From Clostridia bacterium (lineage in GTDB: Bacteria > Bacillota > Clostridia > Oscillospirales > Acutalibacteraceae): a stretch of DNA of 63,988 nt. Below, piece by piece: positions 1 through 6,278 of this stretch. Below the pieces are notes generated by a model. The model was given only the letters and a program-made list of their open reading frames with translations. It did no database searches and was not told the origin of the DNA. The stretch is from NCBI GenBank assembly GCA_017516485.1, contig JAFXCH010000043.1, forward strand, positions 1 to 63,988, written 5' to 3'. A program made the position numbers and the translations under genes. Position 1 is the first letter of the stretch, and the number at the start of each line of letters is the position of its first letter.

Positions 1-198
1 GTCAGTAATTTTTCCGTGATCTGCGACATTGTGGCAAACAACGGTGCGATTACCTTTGCCTATGAACCTATCTCCCGATGCCGTGACGACCTTGCCACCT
101 TCTCTGTTGCAGATATGCAGATTAGTGGTGAGTTTAATTTTGTGTATTGCAATGAACGGGTCGCAAGGGAGAAAATAAACTTGCTTTTCTCCAGATAG
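1..198 (+). CDS. LysR-type regulator, C-terminal fragment (partial at left edge)
   Basis: Frame 1 is open from the window edge to a TAG stop at 196-198, giving 65 codons. The residues resemble the end of a LysR substrate-binding domain: a DIVANNGAITF stretch, then ISGEFNFVYCNE, as in the last beta strands of that fold, then a short basic helix. The DNA-binding half would lie outside the window. With so little sequence, the LysR assignment is a fold-level guess. Confidence 0.45.
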   Translation, partial: VSNFSVICDIVANNGAITFAYEPISRCRDDLATFSVADMQISGEFNFVYCNERVAREKINLLFSR

Positions 199-248
199 GA
201 GCTATTCTTCAAGACACAAACATTTAACATTTATAAAAACAAACAAAG

Positions 249-284
249 GGGCAGACTTTACGAAATTAATCGTAAAATCTGCCC
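249..284. terminator. Strong inverted repeat after the LysR-like fragment
   Basis: A 14-bp near-perfect stem (GGGCAGA..TTTACG with its complement, one G-T pair) closes a short AT loop. It lies 50 bases after the fragment's stop. No long T-run follows on either strand, so it is a probable rather than classical terminator. Confidence 0.5.
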
Positions 285-369
285 TTGATATCTGTTGAAT
301 TTAGTTCAAGTCCTCCCCGAGAGCCGTTTTTGGCTTAGGATATCTACCCAGTTTCACTTGAAAAAATGG

Positions 370-407
370 AATAAAAAAATCCAGTAACCGTTGTGGTTAC
401 TGGATTT
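370..407 (-). terminator. Rho-independent terminator of the initiator tRNA
   Basis: On the minus strand a 12-13 bp stem (AATCCAGTAACC and its complement) with a small loop runs straight into seven T residues. It lies about 35 bases downstream of the tRNA-fMet gene. Confidence 0.85.
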
Positions 408-439
408 CTTGCGCCGATATCTAAATCGGTTTGCATTGT

Positions 440-517
<78 letters not shown>

Positions 518-712
518 ATATATAACTGCTGCTGTCCTGACAGCTCTGTTATTATAACCGATATTATCTTAAAATGCAATACCTTTTATAAAAAAAGTTC
601 AAAAACCTTTCGACAAAGTTTTTACTCTGCTCGGTACTTTTTTTGGGACTGAGCGTTTCAGAGGGCTTGTAAAGAGTCTAAGGGATGTGATAAATTTATA
701 TCGGTGATTGAA

Positions 713-1456
713 ATGACAACAAAATTCCTCAAGAAAATATCGTTTATCGGCGAGCTTGCCGGCGGCTCTTATCTGAATGGCATACCTGTTGTTAAATATC
801 TTACGCAAGCAGGCGAAATATCGATAGACAACGATGTGACAATCTTTGTTGGCGAAAACGGTACAGGCAAGTCGACGTTACTTGAAGCGATAGCCGTTGC
901 CTGCGGTTTTAATCCCGAGGGAGGCAGTCGTAATTTTACATTTGCTACTGCCGAAACTCATTCAGAGCTTTGCAAGCATATTATGGTTTCGAGGCATACA
1001 ATTCCTAAAGACGGATTTTTTCTGCGTGCAGAGAGTTTTTACAATGTAGCTACAAATATTGATGAGCTCGATTCTCAGCCGGCAGCCGCTGCTCCGATAA
1101 TAAATAGCTACGGCGGAGTTTCTCTTCACAATCAGTCTCACGGAGAGAGTTTTCTTGCACTTGTCAAAAACCGTTTCGGCGGCAACGGGCTTTATATACT
1201 TGACGAGCCTGAGGCGGCACTCAGCCCTATGCGGCTGTTGACACTTATAAGGCTGATGAAAGACCTTATTGATAACGGCTCACAGTTTATTATATCGACT
1301 CATTCGCCGATACTAATGGCTTTCCCCGGTGCACAGATACTTGAGCTGTCGGAAAGAGGAATAAAGCCTACCTGTTACCAAGATACAGAGCACTATCAGG
1401 TCACAAAGCGTTTTCTTGATAATCCCGAAAAAATGCTGTTATATCTGCTTGAATAA
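713..1456 (+). CDS. AAA-family ATPase (ABC/OLD-like, AAA_21 type)
   Basis: Small P-loop ATPase of about 247 residues. Walker A is GENGTGKST (about residues 47-55 from this ATG). A degenerate ABC-type signature, SHGESFL, precedes Walker B LYILDEPEAALS, followed by a switch histidine in STHSPIL. This order fits the single-domain COG3910/AAA_21 predicted ATPases, whose function is mostly unknown; some act in defence, but no nuclease or partner gene is adjacent. The frame also allows a GTG start at 704, but ATG713 has a GGTGAT-like site at a better distance. The gene stands alone between the tRNA and a convergent terminator. Confidence 0.8.
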   Translation: MTTKFLKKISFIGELAGGSYLNGIPVVKYLTQAGEISIDNDVTIFVGENGTGKSTLLEAIAVACGFNPEGGSRNFTFATAETHSELCKHIMVSRHTIPKDGFFLRAESFYNVATNIDELDSQPAAAAPIINSYGGVSLHNQSHGESFLALVKNRFGGNGLYILDEPEAALSPMRLLTLIRLMKDLIDNGSQFIISTHSPILMAFPGAQILELSERGIKPTCYQDTEHYQVTKRFLDNPEKMLLYLLE

Positions 1457-1458
1457 AA

Positions 1459-1497
1459 AACACCCACACTCCGTCTGAAGTGTGGGTGTTGATTTAT
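1459..1497 (-). terminator. Convergent terminator
   Basis: A 12-bp perfect stem (AACACCCACACT with its complement). On the minus strand it ends in TTTTTT and serves the CD1247-like gene. On the plus strand the tail is weak but the hairpin also lies just after the ATPase stop. Confidence 0.85.
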
Positions 1498-1511
1498 GTG
1501 TCGGGCTTTAA

Positions 1512-1940
1512 TTATTCCTCGTCCTCGTCATCTTCGTACTCGATGTCGAACTCAAGGTTTTCGCCGCAGTTGGGGCACTCGATGCTGCCGCTCTCGAGGA
1601 TACCCTCGTCAACGTTGATTACTTCGCCGCAAGCGGGGCACTCGACCTCGAAGAACTCGTCGTCGTCGCAGTCGTCGCAGCAGCAATCGCAATCGTCGCA
1701 GTCGCAATCATCATCGTCATAGACATATGACTCAAGAGCATCAAGATCCTCGTCAACAGCGTCAACCTGCTCGCCTACGAGAACAAGCTCGTCCTCAAGG
1801 TCGGATACTGTGAGTGCAAGATCATCGATGATGTCGATGAGAGCGTTGATGATTTTTGTTTCGGGTTTGCTTTCGTCAAGGCCAAGTCCCTCTGCGAGAC
1901 CCTTGATGTAAGCAGCTTTTTCTGTCAATGTCATTGCCAT
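1512..1940 (-). CDS. CD1247-like protein with zinc ribbon
   Basis: A 142-residue protein. The N-terminal half (about 1-70) is a helical/coiled-coil domain starting MTLTEKAAYIKGLAEGLGLD, the form seen in Clostridia CD1247 N-terminal-domain proteins. A striking stretch made only of Asp and Cys follows (about 75-93), then a double CxxC zinc ribbon (CPAC...CPNC) and an acidic tail. AGGGAGG sits 8 bases before the ATG. Function is unknown; the family is a small conserved cytosolic protein of Clostridia. The Asp/Cys tract could bind extra metal, which is inference. Confidence 0.8.
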   Translation of the reverse strand: MAMTLTEKAAYIKGLAEGLGLDESKPETKIINALIDIIDDLALTVSDLEDELVLVGEQVDAVDEDLDALESYVYDDDDCDCDDCDCCCDDCDDDEFFEVECPACGEVINVDEGILESGSIECPNCGENLEFDIEYEDDEDEE

Positions 1941-2156
1941 GGTAATTGCCTCCCTTTATATTATTGAGAAAAATTTGATGTTTTATGTTTTTTCAGACAA
2001 GCTGAAAAAATTTAATGTGTAAATTATGTGCAGTTATTTTTTCGGCGGATTGTCTGAAAAACGGAGATAATACTTGGTGTATTACCGAGTATTTTCGGGC
2101 AAAACCGTCGGGAAAAGAACAAGCAGAATACACATTTAATTTTTGAAGGTTGTCAC

Positions 2157-2714
2157 TTAAGCTCTGCTCATGTACTCGCCTGTACGAGTGTCGACGTTGA
2201 TCATTTCGCCCTGGTCGATGAAGAGGGGAACCTTGATCTCTGCACCTGTCTCGAGAGTAGCGGGCTTTGTAGCATTTGTAGCTGTGTTGCCTGCGAAGCC
2301 GGGATCAGTCTCTGTAACCTCAAGAGTAACGAATGTGGGGGGCTCAAGGCCGAAAACGTTGCCCTTGTAGGAGAGAATCTTACAAGTCATATTCTCCTTA
2401 ACAAACTTGAAGCTGTCGGGAAGAACGTCTGCACCGATCGGAACCATATCGTATGTTTCGGGATCCATGAAGTAGTAGAGATCGCCGTCGTTGTAGGAAT
2501 ACTCCATATCCTTACGCTCGATGTAAGCTGTGGGGAACTTTTCTGTGGGGTTGAATGTACGCTCAACAACAGAACCTGCAATAACGTTGCGGATCTTTGT
2601 ACGAACGAATGCAGCACCCTTACCGGGCTTAACGTGCTGGAATTCGATGATCTGGTAAACGTTACCTTCCATCTCGAAAGTAATACCGTTTCTGAAATCG
2701 CCTGCTGAAACCAT
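2157..2714 (-). CDS. efp: Elongation factor P
   Basis: EF-P, 185 residues, the usual length. It enters the ribosomal E site to relieve stalling on polyproline. The N-terminal KOW-like domain holds the loop [12 protein letters not shown] with the conserved lysine that is modified in many bacteria; two OB domains follow ([17 protein letters not shown], then [11 protein letters not shown] at the end). The start is ATG2714 ([10 protein letters not shown]), because the longer reading places GGAGG inside the coding region. A TTGAAA-N17-TAAAAT promoter precedes it. Confidence 0.96.
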   Translation of the reverse strand: MVSAGDFRNGITFEMEGNVYQIIEFQHVKPGKGAAFVRTKIRNVIAGSVVERTFNPTEKFPTAYIERKDMEYSYNDGDLYYFMDPETYDMVPIGADVLPDSFKFVKENMTCKILSYKGNVFGLEPPTFVTLEVTETDPGFAGNTATNATKPATLETGAEIKVPLFIDQGEMINVDTRTGEYMSRA

Positions 2715-2771
2715 TTGTGTTTCCTCCAAAATTTAGATTTAAAATTAATTTTGAACATTAATAGTCAATTC

Positions 2772-2800
2772 ATTTTAATACACATACATAATTTTTTCAA
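2772..2800 (-). promoter_or_regulatory. Predicted sigma-70 type promoter of efp
   Basis: Minus strand: TTGAAA (2795-2800), 17-base spacer, TAAAAT (2772-2777), about 60 bases before the efp start. Confidence 0.65.
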
Positions 2801-2818
2801 GTATTTTAAGCAAAAAAG

Positions 2819-3283
2819 TTAGTCCAAATTGAGCAAAACGGGCAAAATTCCGTTTTCTGCCACGTCAATTGCACCGAATTTGCCCTCTCTTACACTGCCG
2901 GGGTTGAAAATCAGCAACCCGTTATCGTAAGTTGTATCCTGAATATGGGTATGACCATATAATGCAACAGAGGCTTTTTCACTGCGTGCAGCCTCAGCAA
3001 GAGCACTTCTGCCGTATTTGACACGCAGGGTGTGACCGTGGCAGGCAAAGAAACGCTTGCCTTCTATCTCGTCAACAATTTCCTCGGGCAAATGGCTGTA
3101 AAAATCGCAGTTGCCCGCAACCTGATGAAAATACTTGTTGGGGTATTTGTGCTTTATCAGCTCGAGGTCACGGGCTCCGTCGCCCAGATGAAAAACGATG
3201 CGTGCCTGCGGCTGTGAGGTGAGAATAAGGTCGAGCTTGTCAACTGCACCGTGCGAATCGGAAACAACAAGTATTCTTTTCAT
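2819..3283 (-). CDS. YfcE/MJ0936-family metallophosphoesterase
   Basis: A 154-residue single-domain calcineurin-like phosphoesterase. All metal-ligand blocks are present in order: DSHG (residues 8-11), HLGD, GNCD, CHGH and GHTH, then NPGSVREG. Members hydrolyse phosphodiesters with Mn2+ or Ni2+ in vitro; physiological substrates are mostly unknown. In many Firmicutes the gene follows the rdgB-like pyrophosphatase, but here it lies between efp and a divergent small-gene operon. Confidence 0.88.
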   Translation of the reverse strand: MKRILVVSDSHGAVDKLDLILTSQPQARIVFHLGDGARDLELIKHKYPNKYFHQVAGNCDFYSHLPEEIVDEIEGKRFFACHGHTLRVKYGRSALAEAARSEKASVALYGHTHIQDTTYDNGLLIFNPGSVREGKFGAIDVAENGILPVLLNLD

Positions 3284-3344
3284 ATTCTGCCTCCGTTAAA
3301 CATAGTAATTGTAAAAAGTATATCATAATCAGGCGGTGATTTCA

Positions 3345-3569
3345 ATGAGCGGTAAAAACTTCTCGCCCGAGCAGCTTATGCAGCTGCTTATGAATTCAAA
3401 GGGTAACGCACCCGACAGCAATATGGCACAGGACATCATAAAAAACAAGCTTAATGATGAGCAACGGCGACGCATTGAGAACGTACTGCGTGACAAATCG
3501 GCACTCGAAAAACTTCTCAACAGCCCTCAGGCACAGGAGCTTATGAAAAAGATGGGTAAGAAAAAATGA
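3345..3569 (+). CDS. Small conserved-looking protein, first of a three-gene operon
   Basis: About 74 residues, helical and charged, ending in a lysine-rich tail (KKMGKKK). Start ATG3345 is preferred over GTG3336 because AGGCGG lies about 10 bases upstream. Its stop overlaps the next start (ATGA). The repeated LMQLLMN and LNSPQAQELMKKM patterns suggest amphipathic helices. I cannot name the family. Position beside two other small genes and the Leu/Asp style of the third suggest a Clostridia sporulation-type cluster; this is inference. Confidence 0.7.
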   Translation: MSGKNFSPEQLMQLLMNSKGNAPDSNMAQDIIKNKLNDEQRRRIENVLRDKSALEKLLNSPQAQELMKKMGKKK

Positions 3570-3892
3570 CGATGTCCGATATCAACAGCCTGCTTGAAAA
3601 CTTAAGCGGTGAGGATATTTCAGCACTCGGTGATATGGCACAGCAGATTTTCGGCGGTATGGGGGAGGGGCAGCCTGAGGCTCCTGCTTCACCGCTCGGC
3701 GGCATTGACCCGGGTATGCTGGCAGGTATTATGCAGGTGTTGCCGCTGTTACAGGGCGCGGAGGATAACGACAGAACACGGCTGATAAATGCTCTCAAGC
3801 CTATGCTCAGCCTCAATCGCCGTAAAAAAGCAGACGAGGCAATTCAGCTTATGAAGCTGTTTGAAATACTGCCGCTTGTTATGGGTAAATGA
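3566..3892 (+). CDS. Small helical protein of unknown function
   Basis: About 108 residues, translationally coupled to the preceding gene by a 4-base overlap. A Gly/Pro-rich linker (about 33-50) separates an N-terminal helix from a C-terminal helical region with the motif RTRLINALKPMLSLNRRKKADEAIQLM. No signal peptide. ATG3566 and ATG3572 are both possible starts. Function not recognised. Confidence 0.7.
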   Translation: MTMSDINSLLENLSGEDISALGDMAQQIFGGMGEGQPEAPASPLGGIDPGMLAGIMQVLPLLQGAEDNDRTRLINALKPMLSLNRRKKADEAIQLMKLFEILPLVMGK

Positions 3893-3904
3893 GAAAGGGG
3901 ATAT

Positions 3905-4120
3905 GTGTACTTGGACCGAGAGCTGAGAAAAATGCAGGACCAGGCAGATTGCTTTTCGCACGTTTACCTGCGGCGTACACATATGCCGTCGGCACCGAAA
4001 GAAAAAGCTAAACCGAAAAACGACGACAGCCTGCTCCTGCTTGGGCTTATACTGATTCTGCTTGTCGACGGCAGCGATATGCTGACGGTTTTTATGCTGC
4101 TGTATATTCTGGGTACATAG
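3905..4120 (+). CDS. Small protein with a Leu/Asp-rich hydrophobic C-terminus
   Basis: A 71-residue protein starting at GTG3905, with AAAGGGG about 5 bases upstream. A basic N-terminal half is followed by NDDSLLLLGLILILLVDGSD and a second Leu/Met-rich segment: two hydrophobic runs separated by acidic residues. Similar short proteins are common in endospore formers near spore genes, so a spore-associated role is plausible but unproven. It is the last gene of the three-gene operon. Confidence 0.65.
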   Translation: MYLDRELRKMQDQADCFSHVYLRRTHMPSAPKEKAKPKNDDSLLLLGLILILLVDGSDMLTVFMLLYILGT

Positions 4121-4156
4121 CGGTTAAAATTTTAATGACCCTGCAGCAAAAAATGC

Positions 4157-4188
4157 TTGACAAGCCGTATATTATATGATAATATAAT
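4157..4188 (+). promoter_or_regulatory. Promoter of the tRNA-Ser pair
   Basis: TTGACA (4157-4162) followed by either TAATAT at a 17-base spacing or TATAAT (4183-4188) at 20 bases. Transcription would begin within about 10 bases of the first tRNA. Confidence 0.6.
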
Positions 4189-4199
4189 TCAGCACACAC

Positions 4200-4288
4200 G
4201 GAGAGATACCGAAGTGGTTATAACGGAACGGTCTTGAAAACCGTCGTACGGCAACGTACCGTGGGTTCGAATCCCACTCTCTCCGCCA
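4200..4288 (+). tRNA. tRNA-Ser (TGA)
   Basis: Class II cloverleaf: acceptor GGAGAGA/TCTCTCC, anticodon loop CTTGAAA with anticodon TGA, a long variable arm (GTACGGCAACGTAC), discriminator G73 and encoded CCA. Confidence 0.97.
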
Positions 4289-4341
4289 TTTTAAAAATAA
4301 CCTTTTCAGGTTTATATATTTTCTAATCAATTTACCATTAT

Positions 4342-4431
4342 GGAGAAGTACCCAAGTGGTGAAGGGGCTCCCCTGCTAAGGGAGTAGGTTGGGTGACTGG
4401 CGCGAGGGTTCAAATCCCTCCTTCTCCGCCA
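4342..4431 (+). tRNA. tRNA-Ser (GCT)
   Basis: Class II cloverleaf: acceptor GGAGAAG/CTTCTCC, anticodon loop CTGCTAA with anticodon GCT, long variable arm, G73 and encoded CCA. It follows the first tRNA-Ser by 53 bases and shares its transcript. Confidence 0.97.
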
Positions 4432-4433
4432 AA

Positions 4434-4473
4434 AAAGAAGTAACTTTTGTCTACCAAAAGTTACTTCTTTTTT
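4434..4473 (+). terminator. Terminator of the tRNA-Ser operon
   Basis: A 15-16 bp perfect stem (AAGAAGTAACTTTTG and its complement) followed by a T-run, starting three bases after the tRNA 3' end. It should isolate the downstream hairpin array from tRNA transcription. Confidence 0.92.
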
Positions 4474-4475
4474 AT

Positions 4476-4649
4476 CCAAGCCGCAGGCTTGGTATATCAT
4501 CACGACGCAGTCGTGTATATCATCAGCCCCTTTGGGGCTGTATCTCATCACGCGTCAGCGTGTATCATCCTGCGGCTTGATGAGATACAATGCTTCGCAT
4601 TGATGATATGCCGCAACAAGTTGCGGATGATATACAAGGCTTCGCCTTG
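4476..4649. repeat. Mini-hairpin array with nested complementary linkers
   Basis: Seven tiny hairpins (5-7 bp stems, 3-4 base loops such as GCA, TTT and TTC) lie at 4476-4492, 4501-4515, 4524-4540, 4549-4562, 4588-4602, 4611-4626 and 4635-4649. Linkers in the first half read TATATCAT (4493-4500), TATATCAT (4516-4523) and TATCTCAT (4541-4548). In the second half they read ATGAGATA (4580-4587), ATGATAT (4603-4609) and ATGATATA (4627-4634). They are complementary in nested order, and the one variant linker is matched by a compensating change. A half-hairpin at 4569-4579 is an 11-base perfect complement of 4477-4487. Everything could fold into a rod of four-way junctions with paired side hairpins. 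It lies between a terminator and the next gene's promoter. Confidence 0.92.
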
Positions 4650-4675
4650 ATTTGCTTTCAAAAAAGCAGTATAAT
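4647..4675 (+). promoter_or_regulatory. Promoter fused to the last array hairpin
   Basis: TTGATT (4647-4652), 17-base spacer, TATAAT (4670-4675). The -35 box begins inside the 3' arm of the final hairpin. Transcription should start near 4682, at the ribosome binding site GGAAGGAG. Confidence 0.7.
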
Positions 4676-4717
4676 ATTTTTGGAAGGAGTGGTTGTATAT
4701 CAAAAAATTATTTGCTG

Positions 4718-5044
4718 ATGTATTCCGAACAACTTGCAACAGAAATAGAATTGCTTTGCCACGAGATTAAGGCGCCATCAAATACTCTTTTCCAAATCCG
4801 TAAGAGTTCAAGCAGCGTTTATGCAAACATCCGTGAAGCAAACTACGGACAAAGCAAAGCTGATATGCTTTCTAAATTTGAGATTTCCCTGAAAGAATGT
4901 AGTGAAACCGAAGGGTGGTTGCAGTTATTATTTAACACAAAGGGTATCGATGAAGCAACATTCAAAAAAAACAGAAACCTCTGCGGCCGAATCAGAAGGA
5001 TGTTAATTGCCAGTTGTAAAACATTGAAGGAAAATGCGAAATGA
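4718..5044 (+). CDS. Four-helix-bundle protein (S23/23S-rRNA IVP family)
   Basis: At least 108 residues, all helical. Family pattern: a first helix EQLATEIELLCHEI, then the conserved turn RKSSSSVYANIREANYG, followed by SKFEISLKECSETEGWLQLL as in S23/IVP-type bundles. The family includes proteins encoded in intervening sequences of 23S rRNA and the Avd protein of diversity-generating retroelements; these bind nucleic acid. The start is uncertain. GGAAGGAG is at 4682-4689, family-like sequence (SKNYLL) begins near 4697, but the codon at the ideal distance is ATA (4697). The first in-frame ATG is 4718 and a TTG lies at 4712. The adjacent hairpin array is its likely partner or target. Confidence 0.82.
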   Translation: MYSEQLATEIELLCHEIKAPSNTLFQIRKSSSSVYANIREANYGQSKADMLSKFEISLKECSETEGWLQLLFNTKGIDEATFKKNRNLCGRIRRMLIASCKTLKENAK

Positions 5045-5055
5045 TAATAACACCC

Positions 5056-5091
5056 AAGCAGATTCATCCTCACGGATGAGTCTGCTTTTTT
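5056..5091 (+). terminator. Terminator of the four-helix-bundle gene
   Basis: A 14-bp perfect stem (AAGCAGATTCATCC and its complement), tetraloop-sized loop, then a T-run. It follows the stop by 12 bases, making hairpin array, promoter, gene and terminator one compact unit of about 620 bases. Confidence 0.92.
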
Positions 5092-5164
5092 GCTCAAAAA
5101 ACGGCTGTTGCAAGTGCCGCTTGACAAAATCAAGCAGTATGTTCTTTATTTTTGTATAACATTT

Positions 5165-5173
5165 TGGTATAAT
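5165..5173 (+). promoter_or_regulatory. Extended -10 promoter of the XRE regulator
   Basis: TGG directly precedes TATAAT (5168-5173); no good -35 is seen. It lies 27 bases before the start codon, with AGGAGG between. Confidence 0.6.
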
Positions 5174-5200
5174 TAACTCAGTCAACAGGAGGCGATTATT

Positions 5201-6202
5201 ATGACGGTTGGCGAAAAAATTCAGATATACAGAAAGCGGCTCGGTTTGTCGCAGGATGAGCTTGGGCAAAGAATGCTTGTAAGCAGGCAGACAATCAGTC
5301 TTTGGGAAAAGAATCAGACCGTTCCGACGATTGATAATTTAATAAGGTTAAAAGAAATCTTCAACGTTTCGGTTGATGATATTTTAGGCTTTGACGGCAA
5401 TGAGCGAGCTGATAATATTTTACCCGACGAAACATATAGGTTTAATTTTACAAAGGACGAAATAAAAGAAATACAGAGTTTGCAAGGAAAAGGATTGTAC
5501 AGAAAGCCTGTTCTTTCTGGATTGATTTGTGTAGCGTTGATTGCGTATCTTATCTTTTTATCTGCACCCGAAATTCTGATAGGTTTTGCTGTCGGTATAG
5601 TTTTTATCGGTACTTTTTTTCATATCAAGCGAATAATTACCTATAACAAAGCGTGGAGAAAAAGTGTTGAAAAAATATGTCAGTCGGTATATGAGTACAA
5701 GTTTTTTGAAGATTATATCATTATAAATATCTACCGTGAAAACGAAAAAGTAAGAGAATCAAAATGTTATTTTAAAGACATAGAAAAAATACAACAGTTT
5801 GGCAAATGGCTGTTCTTTCAATTCGGCGGACAATCGTTCATAGTGAGAAAAAGAGATTTGAAAGAAAACTCAGCTTTTTATTCATACATGTATAAAAATC
5901 CTACAAAAACCATAGATAGTCCTGTGCCGAATAAATGGAGAGTTATGTCGATTATATTGTTTGTTGCTTCTCTTTTCTCTATATTGGGTGCATTAGTCTT
6001 GGTTAATACGGTATCAACCGTAAACGGATTATTTATTGAAAATATGTGGCTGTTCTTTTTGCTGACTCCGGTGCCGATTGCATCAACTGTTTTCGGATTT
6101 GTGCTTAAGTCAAAGGGATTAAAATACAAAAAGAATGTTATTGCAGGTGTTATAATGACTGTTCTGCTATGCATATACGGTTCTTTTACATTTATATTTT
6201 AA
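5201..6202 (+). CDS. XRE-family regulator with membrane and YcxB-like domain
   Basis: 333 residues. Residues 5-60 are a Cro/CI helix-turn-helix (LSQDELGQRMLVSRQTISLW). Two adjacent hydrophobic segments (about 104-145) follow, then a soluble region (about 165-240) with the alternating Tyr/Phe beta pattern of YcxB-like domains (YEYKFFEDYIIINIY ... GQSFIVRKRDL). Two or three further membrane helices close the protein. It would be a membrane-tethered repressor, perhaps sensing envelope state. Members often regulate neighbouring genes; here the next gene is the secreted GH99-like enzyme, but no operator repeat was identified. Confidence 0.85.
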   Translation: MTVGEKIQIYRKRLGLSQDELGQRMLVSRQTISLWEKNQTVPTIDNLIRLKEIFNVSVDDILGFDGNERADNILPDETYRFNFTKDEIKEIQSLQGKGLYRKPVLSGLICVALIAYLIFLSAPEILIGFAVGIVFIGTFFHIKRIITYNKAWRKSVEKICQSVYEYKFFEDYIIINIYRENEKVRESKCYFKDIEKIQQFGKWLFFQFGGQSFIVRKRDLKENSAFYSYMYKNPTKTIDSPVPNKWRVMSIILFVASLFSILGALVLVNTVSTVNGLFIENMWLFFLLTPVPIASTVFGFVLKSKGLKYKKNVIAGVIMTVLLCIYGSFTFIF

Positions 6203-6217
6203 TCGGCTTCGTTTTTG

Positions 6218-6246
6218 TTGAAAATTCACCTTGCTTAATATATAAT
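6218..6246 (+). promoter_or_regulatory. Promoter of the secreted GH99-like gene
   Basis: TTGAAA (6218-6223), 17-base spacer, TATAAT (6241-6246), 33 bases before the ATG. Confidence 0.75.
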
Positions 6247-6278
6247 CAACCTAAACCGTATCTGAAAGGGGAATCGCT

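Noticed and set aside
305-330. TTCAAGTCCTCCCC as a tRNA 3' end
   Set aside because: No acceptor, anticodon or D-arm partner can be found upstream.
1480-1722. Plus-strand Ser/Gln-rich frame opposite the CD1247-like gene
   Set aside because: Shadow of the Asp/Cys codons on the minus strand; no start signal.
4476-4649. CRISPR array
   Set aside because: Units are palindromic hairpins with 8-base linkers, no 25-40 base spacers, and no cas genes nearby.
4447-4650. Open frames of 60-75 codons across the hairpin array on both strands
   Set aside because: They arise because short palindromes and linkers avoid stops; no ribosome site, no protein-like composition.
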